A stretch of DNA of 6,568 bases from Chloroflexota bacterium. GTDB lineage: Bacteria > Chloroflexota > Anaerolineae > J102. The translations under genes and the position numbers were made by a program. The notes below the pieces were generated by a model, which was given only the letters and a program-made list of their open reading frames with translations, did not search any database and had not been told where the DNA came from. Below are positions 1 through 5,277 of the stretch, piece after piece; the stretch's first letter is position 1, and every line of letters starts with the position of its first letter. The stretch covers positions 1 through 6,568 of the forward strand of contig PIVW01000334.1 of the NCBI GenBank assembly GCA_003353825.1. Reading direction: 5' to 3'.

Positions 1-20
1 CTAAATCTGATAGCTTCCAT
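1..20 (-). CDS. 5' end of an unidentified third gene of the operon (partial)
   Basis: An ATG at 20-18 opens a frame reading M-E-A-I-R-F before the window edge. It is preceded by an AGGAG ribosome binding site (34-30) at a 9-base spacing. It lies only 15 bases beyond the stop of the 59-residue gene and on the same strand, which is the layout of a co-transcribed gene. Six codons are too few to assign a family. The ribosome binding site and spacing are seen directly; that it is a real gene is inference. Confidence 0.4.
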
Positions 21-29
21 GAGGCGGTA

Positions 30-34
30 CTCCT
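30..34 (-). promoter_or_regulatory. Ribosome binding site deciding the start of the partial left-edge gene
   Basis: AGGAG on the minus strand, 9 bases before the ATG at 20-18. It lies immediately beyond the stop codon of the preceding small gene (36-38), so the two genes are tightly packed. It is the main evidence that the edge ATG is a translation start. Confidence 0.45.
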
Positions 35-35
35 A

Positions 36-215
36 TTATACCTCCACTATTACAACACAGAATGGTGTCCTATCAGTTAATATATAACCACTACCGTTTG
101 CCGTAGAACCGCCTTTATCTATCTCCTGATCGACACGATCCAAGTGATTGAGATCATCCGACCAGGCGTTTCCGCAACGTGGGCAGATAAAGTCAACGGC
201 TAGGGCCTCGCTCAT
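36..215 (-). CDS. Small CxxC zinc-ribbon-like protein, 59 residues, downstream partner of the CHAT-STAND gene
   Basis: This short frame starts at ATG 215-213 and stops at TAA 38-36. Near its N-terminus is DFICPRCGNAW (residues 8-18), with Cys11 and Cys14 as a zinc-knuckle-like CxxC and a following Trp, as in zinc-ribbon starts. The middle is acidic and polar and rich in Asp and Gly. The C-terminus has one further Cys (TPFCVVIVEV) before a hydrophobic beta-strand-like tail. A full zinc ribbon would have a second CxxC; only one Cys is visible there, so it may be a degenerate ribbon or may bind metal as a dimer. It follows the CHAT-NTPase-TPR gene by 23 bases, has an unusually strong ribosome binding site (220-228), and is almost certainly co-transcribed. 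The function is unknown. A partner or substrate of the CHAT protease is a reasonable guess from position only. Confidence 0.72.
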   Translation of the reverse strand: MSEALAVDFICPRCGNAWSDDLNHLDRVDQEIDKGGSTANGSGYILTDRTPFCVVIVEV

Positions 216-219
216 AAAA

Positions 220-228
220 CACCTCCTC
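220..228 (-). promoter_or_regulatory. Very strong ribosome binding site for the 59-residue protein
   Basis: GAGGAGGTG on the minus strand is a near-complete match to the anti-Shine-Dalgarno sequence. Spacing from GGAGG to the ATG at 215 is 6 bases, close to optimal. It is much stronger than the site of the large upstream gene, which suggests the small protein is made in excess over the large one from the same transcript. Confidence 0.75.
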
Positions 229-238
229 GGATATTTCG

Positions 239-3200
239 TCAGTTCTGTTCTCTACGGATGGCTGCCATGTGGTCTACGTAGATATCTGGTACGGGGGGGA
301 TAGGATCGCCTCGTAAAAGGGCGGCAGCAGCCTGCACAAACAGGGCGACCTCTAACCAGGGAGATCCGGGAGATTCGTCCTCGGCGGCACGGGTGGCAAC
401 GTCGTCCATCTGTACAACCAGTTCGTTGGTGTCTACCTCACCGCGCAGAGCCGCGATAGCGGCATCACGGGTCTGATCGGCTGTCTGTTGAATTTGCCCC
501 ACTATCGCCTGTGCTTGTAGTGAGGCAAGCTGCTCGGGATCCATTTCGGCCATTTGGCGAAGGGCGGCTTCCATCTCCGCCTGTTGTTCGGGCGAGAGGT
601 TGGCCAGTTCTTCTGCCGCCGTTTCCATTTGCCTCCGTTGCTCAGGAGAGAGTGTTGCCATTTGACGGGCCTGCACCAGGGCCTGGCGGTCCGATTCGAG
701 GTCGGGATGGCCTGTGCGCTCATCCAGCGCCACCACCTCCTCTAAGGCTTTGACGGCATCAACGAAACGGCCGGCCTTTTGGTAATAACTGCTCAGGTTA
801 TAGAGCAACACGCTGAGTTGCACCAACGCCTCTTGCTCTTCGCCGAACTCGCGAGCCAGGGCCGTAGCCTGCTCCTGGGCCGAGACGGCATCCAGATAGT
901 CCTCGTTGGCGGCGGCCTGTCTGGCTTGTTCGACATGCTGACGCAGTTGGGCAGCCCGCTGCATGGCCGCCTCCACCGCCAGACGTTGTTCAGACGGGAG
1001 TTCAGCCAGCTGTGCTTCGAGATCACCACCCCCCCCTAGATTGGCGATCATGTTTCGCACCTGCGAGCTTTCGCTGGACATACCCAGTTGTTCGAACGTA
1101 GTCAGACCTTGACGATAATAGGTCAACGCGGTTTCTTTATCGTCCAGTGCTTCCGCCACTTGTCCGAGTTTGACTATACTGAACGCAACACCATCTGGCT
1201 GTTGTAGTTGGCGAGCGATTGCCAATGATTCCTCAAGCACGCGCTCTGCCGCTGTCCAGTCCCTCTGCTGCATAAATAGGTTGGCCATGTTTGACAAGGA
1301 GGCGGCCTTGCCCTTCAGGTCGCCGATTTGCTCCAGAATTTGCAAGCTTTCCTCGTACAGCGCCAGGGCACGGTCCAGGTGCCCTCGGGTCAAGAACACC
1401 GCTGCCATCTGATGCAAGGAGGCGGCCTTGCCCTGAAGGTCGCCGATTTGCTCCTTAATTTGCAAGCTTTCCTCGTACAGCGCCAGGGCACGGTCCAGGT
1501 CCCCTCGGGTTACGCAAACATTAGCCAGTTCATGGCGCAAGCTACTCTGTACCTCGGCCATTTCGCGTTCGCTCTCGGGATCAGGCAATACATCGGAAAT
1601 CGAGTTATTGAGCAACTCGTATGCACTGCTTGTTTCACCGAACGCGTTTTTAAGCCAGGCCAGGCGGCGGATATGCCAAAGTTGTTCTGTATCATGCAAG
1701 ATCCCTGTCGCCCTTTCCAATGCAGGCATCGACTGACGCACCAGACGAGCCAATCCCGCATCGCTGTGGATATCTAAGTATCCGCGACTGGCCAGCCAGG
1801 CGCCGTAGGCTGCGAAACCACTTTCCAGTTCCAACCTCTCCCGGCTGCCCAAACGGCCAGCTACCTCTTGCCATATCACCGGTAGAAAACGATAAGTGGC
1901 CGGGCGATCGGAGCCGCTGAAGGTGGCATCTACATCCAGCAAAGTTGCCCGCACGAATCGACCCAGATCGCCGCGGGCAGCATCGGCATCAGGTTGCTCC
2001 TCTGCCGTGGACAGCCCCCAAACCAGGGTTGCAGCTTCGGCAAAGAAGGGGAAAGAAAACATGCTCAGCGCCCGTAGCTTTGCCTGCATAGAGGCAGACA
2101 GGCGCTCGTAACTGCGGCTGAAGGCCACGGCAAAGGTGACATGGTGCTCGGCCAGGCCGCTACGCCGGGCTGCGGCCAGTTCTTCAGGCCAGCTCGCCAA
2201 AAACGCCTCGGTTGTGATATCACTTTCGTCGAACTCACCCGCCAGTAGGGCGATGGCCAGGGGGTGGCCTTCCGTTGCCCTGGCAATCTCTTCCGCCAAT
2301 CTCACATGTTCGGTGGCGTCGGGGTTGGCGGAACTGCTGTGGCGGAAGAACAGTTGAACGGCAGGCATTCTCCCGATACCTTGCAGGGACCGCTTGTGGG
2401 GGAATGTCTTTTCGCCGGGCAGGCCGGCCGGATGCCGGCGACTGGTGAGCAAGAGATCGCCGCCCCCCTCAGCGATTAGATAGATCAGGCGTTGAATGGC
2501 ATTAGCCTCTTGCACGATCTCTGCCTGGGTCGTTGAGGTCAGCGTTTCTTCTGTTGGCGGTGATTCGTTGTGTTCCGGTAGGTACTGGAGTACGCTCTCA
2601 TAATTGTCCAGCAACAACAGGCCTTTCCAATCACTCAGAGCCTGTAACAGTACTTCATCAACGCTGCCCTCTGCTGCTTCGGCCAGACTAGCAGCGATGT
2701 CGGGACCGATCAGCGCCCGCAGCAACGATTGCCGAAATTGGCCGGCGTCCGGTTCCTCACCGGCAAAGCTAATGCCCAGCACACCCTGAGACCAGCGCCA
2801 GGCAAAGCGTTCGGCAAAGGCCGCGGCCAGAGCAGTCTTCCCCAATCCCCCTGATCCCACGATCGTGACAACATGGGCCCCTTGTTCATAGCGGGCTGCG
2901 AGATCGTGCAATGTTTTGCTACGCCCCAACAAAGGGCGCGGTGGCTGAATTTCCGGGGCCAGCTGGGCTACGCCCGGCCGCTTCAGGTTGGGTACAAAAG
3001 AGGCGCCCTCTCGTATTTCCAATCCCTGCCAGCCGTTGTTGGCCACATAAACAACCGGCAAGCCGGCGCTGGCGATATCTACATCACCGAGCACCTGGCG
3101 GGTCTGACGCATGGCTTCGGCCAACGAAAAACCCAGCAAGAGCGAATCGTAAAGGGGCACGGCCAGTTCATCGCTCAAGGGATCGGGATAAGCGCCCTGT

Positions 3201-3991
3201 ATGCCAATGGCCGCCGGCACACCATTTTGCACCAGGGTACGCGCCAGTCGCGCCTGATCACCCGAGGCGGTGTGGCAAGCGCTCAACACTACCAACCGCA
3301 AAACACCTTTAGGCGGCATTTGCATGAGTTTTCGGCCCTGTAGAGGATCCTCGGCGCCCGTGGCATCTTCAAGGTAAAGCATGGCCATCGGGCCTGCCTT
3401 GGCCGTATGCACGATATTGCCGTGGCAGGTTAAGTGCAAGAGCGCTGGTCCGCGCCGTAACGCCTGGCGCAACGCCCGCTTCGTGGGGGGGATACGTTTC
3501 CCCACCACCTCATTCCCGCTCGATCGTAAGGTTTGAGCGATGGCTGCCAACTCATTATCTATGTCAAGGCGATACCCCTCTCTCGGCCGTCCTTTTGCGT
3601 CCACCAGGGGATCGGCGCCCAGGGCAATGAATTGTAATGGGCCGTTGCTCACCGGCGCCCCGGCTTCTCCAGCTACCAACCTTAACATCCCATAGTCGCA
3701 GGCCAGCAGTTCACGAGTCTCTTGCAAGGCATATTCCCAGGGAATCGCGTCTGCCTTGTCATCTGCCTGCAACAGCAAAACGCCGTCATCCTTATCCAGG
3801 TGTTTCACCAAAGCACTGCCGCCAAGCGCTTCAAAAAGCTCCTTGCCGTGTTCGTACACCTGAAAAGCATTTCCCCGCAAGTCTGCCGCCGCCGGCAACG
3901 AGTCAATGGCTGTCGGCCCTGCCAGACATAAGTCGCCCAGATATGCAGAGATCTGTTCTTCTTCGGTCCGAAGTTGGAGTGTAAGGGCCAT
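239..3991 (-). CDS. CHAT protease / NB-ARC (STAND) NTPase / TPR multidomain protein, 1250 residues
   Basis: Residues about 1-325 are a CHAT caspase-like protease domain: an N-terminal beta-rich part with the IPWEY segment (83-87), then LLHLTCHGN carrying the likely catalytic His190, and VVLSACHTASG with the likely catalytic Cys239. Residues about 350-590 are an NB-ARC/STAND NTPase: LLGRSKTL before the fold, Walker A GSGGLGKT (379-386), Walker B LLLLDN with Asp462, LLLTSR (513-518), and a GHPL motif (575-578) in place of GLPL. A helical linker (600-800) leads to TPRs at about 817-970, spaced 40 residues apart, then a further TPR-like unit (1056-1090) and Gln/Glu-rich helices with 18-residue repeats (1114-1165). 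In this family class, ligand sensing by the repeats drives NTP-dependent oligomerisation and frees the protease; that mechanism is family knowledge, not seen here. The start is secure because an in-frame TGA lies at 4003-4001. The ribosome binding site is weak. Probably cytoplasmic: no signal peptide or membrane segment was seen. The substrate is unknown. Confidence 0.93.
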   Translation of the reverse strand: MALTLQLRTEEEQISAYLGDLCLAGPTAIDSLPAAADLRGNAFQVYEHGKELFEALGGSALVKHLDKDDGVLLLQADDKADAIPWEYALQETRELLACDYGMLRLVAGEAGAPVSNGPLQFIALGADPLVDAKGRPREGYRLDIDNELAAIAQTLRSSGNEVVGKRIPPTKRALRQALRRGPALLHLTCHGNIVHTAKAGPMAMLYLEDATGAEDPLQGRKLMQMPPKGVLRLVVLSACHTASGDQARLARTLVQNGVPAAIGIQGAYPDPLSDELAVPLYDSLLLGFSLAEAMRQTRQVLGDVDIASAGLPVVYVANNGWQGLEIREGASFVPNLKRPGVAQLAPEIQPPRPLLGRSKTLHDLAARYEQGAHVVTIVGSGGLGKTALAAAFAERFAWRWSQGVLGISFAGEEPDAGQFRQSLLRALIGPDIAASLAEAAEGSVDEVLLQALSDWKGLLLLDNYESVLQYLPEHNESPPTEETLTSTTQAEIVQEANAIQRLIYLIAEGGGDLLLTSRRHPAGLPGEKTFPHKRSLQGIGRMPAVQLFFRHSSSANPDATEHVRLAEEIARATEGHPLAIALLAGEFDESDITTEAFLASWPEELAAARRSGLAEHHVTFAVAFSRSYERLSASMQAKLRALSMFSFPFFAEAATLVWGLSTAEEQPDADAARGDLGRFVRATLLDVDATFSGSDRPATYRFLPVIWQEVAGRLGSRERLELESGFAAYGAWLASRGYLDIHSDAGLARLVRQSMPALERATGILHDTEQLWHIRRLAWLKNAFGETSSAYELLNNSISDVLPDPESEREMAEVQSSLRHELANVCVTRGDLDRALALYEESLQIKEQIGDLQGKAASLHQMAAVFLTRGHLDRALALYEESLQILEQIGDLKGKAASLSNMANLFMQQRDWTAAERVLEESLAIARQLQQPDGVAFSIVKLGQVAEALDDKETALTYYRQGLTTFEQLGMSSESSQVRNMIANLGGGGDLEAQLAELPSEQRLAVEAAMQRAAQLRQHVEQARQAAANEDYLDAVSAQEQATALAREFGEEQEALVQLSVLLYNLSSYYQKAGRFVDAVKALEEVVALDERTGHPDLESDRQALVQARQMATLSPEQRRQMETAAEELANLSPEQQAEMEAALRQMAEMDPEQLASLQAQAIVGQIQQTADQTRDAAIAALRGEVDTNELVVQMDDVATRAAEDESPGSPWLEVALFVQAAAALLRGDPIPPVPDIYVDHMAAIRREQN
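1295..1510 (-). repeat. Near-identical tandem duplication of a TPR unit (period 120 bp)
   Basis: Segments 1295-1390 and 1415-1510 match at 91 of 96 positions when shifted by exactly 120 bases. Each encodes a 40-residue TPR unit containing RALALYEESLQI and EQIGDL (residues about 829-852 and 869-892). The flanking TPRs of the same protein are far more divergent, so this pair looks like a recent duplication or one kept similar by gene conversion. The period is a multiple of three, so gain or loss of a unit keeps the frame. Confidence 0.88.
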
Positions 3992-4032
3992 GGTTATGTC
4001 TCAATGAGGATGGCGAGAGGTTCGTTTTCACA

Positions 4033-4061
4033 AGTATAGCGTTGTGTAAATTATGTTACAA
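4033..4061 (-). promoter_or_regulatory. Sigma70-like promoter of the CHAT-STAND operon
   Basis: On the minus strand, a -35 box TTGTAA (4061-4056, 4 of 6 consensus bases) and a -10 box TATACT (4038-4033, 5 of 6) are separated by exactly 17 bases. The expected transcription start is near 4026, leaving a leader of about 35 bases before the ATG at 3991. It lies in the gap between the dehydrogenase stop and the CHAT gene, so the CHAT operon has its own promoter and need not depend on read-through. Assigned by consensus match only. Confidence 0.6.
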
Positions 4062-4136
4062 GATGGCAGGGCTTCCCGAACGAGTGCGATGGCTTCATCA
4101 TGGCAGGTGGTCACTGAGGCATGTAAAGTGGATCAC

Positions 4137-5030
4137 TTAGGAACCCTCGATCTCAAATCCGGCTAGATGTTCCAACGCCTTCACCAGCGCGTGATTTCCT
4201 TCGTCGCCCAGGCCCTGCGCCTGCAGGGTGCGATAGAATTGGAATATCAACGAGGTGCCGGGTACAGGGGCGCCGATGCTGTCGGCCGCTTCTAACACCA
4301 ATCTTAAGTCCTTCTGCTGCAGATCGATGGTGAAGCCCGGCCGCCAGTCTCGCTCCAAGATCTGCGGACCGCGGAAACTGAGCATCCAACTGCCGGCCGC
4401 GCCCGCTTTCACAGCCTCATGCGCTTTCTGCAAGTCCACACCGCTGGCCTGCCCGAACAACAGGGCCTCGCTCATGGCCAGGGCATTGCCCACCACCAGG
4501 ATCTGATTCATCAGTTTGACGGTCTGGCCGGCGCCGTTGCCGCCCACATGTGTGATCGCTTTACCCATGGTCTCGAAAACGGGCAAGGCTCGCTCGAAAT
4601 CGGCTGCATCCCCCCCCACCATAATCGATAACGTGCCTTTGGCCGCGCCCTCGCTACCACCACTGATGGGCGCATCCAACATACCCACACCACGCTCGCC
4701 CAGTTTTGCGGCAATGGCCTGGGTAGCCACAGGGCTGATAGTGCTGCAATCGACCACCAGACTACCGGAGGCTGCCCCCTCGAGCACGCCATTTGGACCG
4801 AGGATCACCGCCTCCACATCGGGCGTATCGCTGACGCAGGTGATAATGATGTCACTCTGAGCGGCGACCGCGGCCGGTGACGCGGCAAGAGCAGCCCCCC
4901 CTTTTACCAGACCCTCCGCCTTGCTGGCCGTGCGATTCCACACGGTGAGAGGGAAATCCGCTTTCAGCAGATTGTTTGCCATGCCCAGGCCCATAATGCC
5001 CAGGCCGATAAATCCAATACGTTCGCTCAT
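4137..5030 (-). CDS. NAD(P)-dependent beta-hydroxyacid dehydrogenase (GarR / 3-hydroxyisobutyrate dehydrogenase / GLYR family), 297 residues
   Basis: A complete cytosolic oxidoreductase of usual family length. Residues 6-14 are the Rossmann glycine motif GFIGLGIMG. WNRT (31-34) follows the second strand; an Asn-Arg-Thr here is typical of NADPH-preferring glyoxylate/succinic semialdehyde reductases rather than NAD-dependent members. The substrate-binding signature DAPISGGSEGAAKGTLS is at 119-135, the catalytic Lys172 is in GAGQTVKLMNQ, and the second conserved lysine is in QQKDLRL (Lys240). It resembles tartronate semialdehyde reductase (GarR) throughout, but this family cannot be assigned to one substrate by sequence alone. 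Candidates are tartronate semialdehyde, 3-hydroxyisobutyrate, or glyoxylate/succinic semialdehyde. The start has ribosome binding site AAGGGAG (5043-5037) at 6 bases. It is divergent from the amidohydrolase-like gene and shares its control region. Confidence 0.93.
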   Translation of the reverse strand: MSERIGFIGLGIMGLGMANNLLKADFPLTVWNRTASKAEGLVKGGAALAASPAAVAAQSDIIITCVSDTPDVEAVILGPNGVLEGAASGSLVVDCSTISPVATQAIAAKLGERGVGMLDAPISGGSEGAAKGTLSIMVGGDAADFERALPVFETMGKAITHVGGNGAGQTVKLMNQILVVGNALAMSEALLFGQASGVDLQKAHEAVKAGAAGSWMLSFRGPQILERDWRPGFTIDLQQKDLRLVLEAADSIGAPVPGTSLIFQFYRTLQAQGLGDEGNHALVKALEHLAGFEIEGS

Positions 5031-5046
5031 GATATGCTCCCTTGGG

Positions 5047-5060
5047 TTAGAGGACTCTAA
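5047..5060. repeat. Small palindrome in the dehydrogenase leader
   Basis: TTAGAG and CTCTAA form a perfect 6-bp inverted repeat around a 2-base centre, just upstream of the dehydrogenase ribosome binding site and beside a run of seven A (5059-5065; seven T on the transcribed minus strand). The loop is too short for a full hairpin and the T run precedes the stem, so this is not a standard terminator. A protein-binding site or chance are both possible. Confidence 0.3.
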
Positions 5061-5167
5061 AAAAATCTGTATTGATCTGCTAAATCGCGTTTTCTGCGTT
5101 CATCTTTCTAGTCGTTACAACGGTAGTACTCTGTCAAGTGAAATAGATGACGACACTATTTGCACAG

Positions 5168-5196
5168 ATTGTACACGCTGACAATACGCTTGTCAG
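5168..5196 (-). promoter_or_regulatory. Sigma70-like promoter of the dehydrogenase gene
   Basis: On the minus strand, -35 box CTGACA (5196-5191, 5 of 6) and -10 box TACAAT (5173-5168, 5 of 6) are separated by exactly 17 bases. Transcription would start near 5161, giving a leader of about 130 bases before the ATG at 5030. The -35 box and spacer lie almost wholly inside the perfect palindrome 5177-5197, so a bound regulator would block this promoter. Confidence 0.55.
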
Positions 5197-5210
5197 CTTT
5201 CATTGTCAGC
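5177..5210. promoter_or_regulatory. Operator-like cluster of three TTGTCAGC half-sites
   Basis: GCTGACAA (5177-5184) and TTGTCAGC (5190-5197) form a perfect 8-bp inverted repeat with a 5-base spacer. A third exact TTGTCAGC lies at 5203-5210, 13 bases on from the second. The palindrome covers the minus promoter's -35 region and the third copy contains the plus promoter's -35 box. This is the geometry of a dimeric repressor site controlling both divergent genes. No regulator gene is in the window, so the protein is unknown. Confidence 0.6.
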
Positions 5211-5231
5211 ACTCGTCAAGCAAGGTACAAT
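5203..5231 (+). promoter_or_regulatory. Sigma70-like promoter of the amidohydrolase-like gene
   Basis: -35 box TTGTCA (5203-5208, 5 of 6) and -10 box TACAAT (5226-5231, 5 of 6) are separated by exactly 17 bases. The expected start is near 5238, about 40 bases before the ATG at 5278. The -35 box is part of the third TTGTCAGC half-site. Confidence 0.6.
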
Positions 5232-5277
5232 AAAGACTGGTCTCGCCACCATTTCACGCTTGCTGATACTCAAAACT

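Noticed and set aside
1029..1036. Run of eight G on the coding strand of the CHAT gene as a possible phase-variation tract
   Set aside because: Similar 7-8 base G/C runs occur elsewhere in the window, including in the dehydrogenase gene (4610-4617, 4895-4901), so the tract is not special to this gene. Read-level length variation would be needed to revive the idea.
1328..1777. 149-residue open frame on the plus strand with an internal LQAFLVQRQGTVQVPSG repeat
   Set aside because: It is antisense to the CHAT protein's TPRs; its repeat is just the reverse reading of the duplicated TPR unit, and no ribosome binding site or family match is seen.
2873..3343. 156-residue open frame on the plus strand
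   Set aside because: Antisense shadow of the well-supported CHAT/NTPase coding sequence; its composition does not resemble a protein family.
4063..4107. Direct repeat ATGGCAGG in the gap between the dehydrogenase and the CHAT promoter
   Set aside because: Only 8 bases, two copies, no flanking symmetry; compatible with chance.
4126..4138. AAGTG/CACTT inverted repeat at the dehydrogenase stop codon as a terminator
   Set aside because: The stem is only 5 bp with a 3-base loop and there is no following T run on the transcribed strand.
5109..5137. Perfect -35 box TTGACA on the minus strand (5137-5132) as the dehydrogenase promoter
   Set aside because: No acceptable -10 box lies at 16-18 bases; the hexamer at 17 bases matches none of the consensus.
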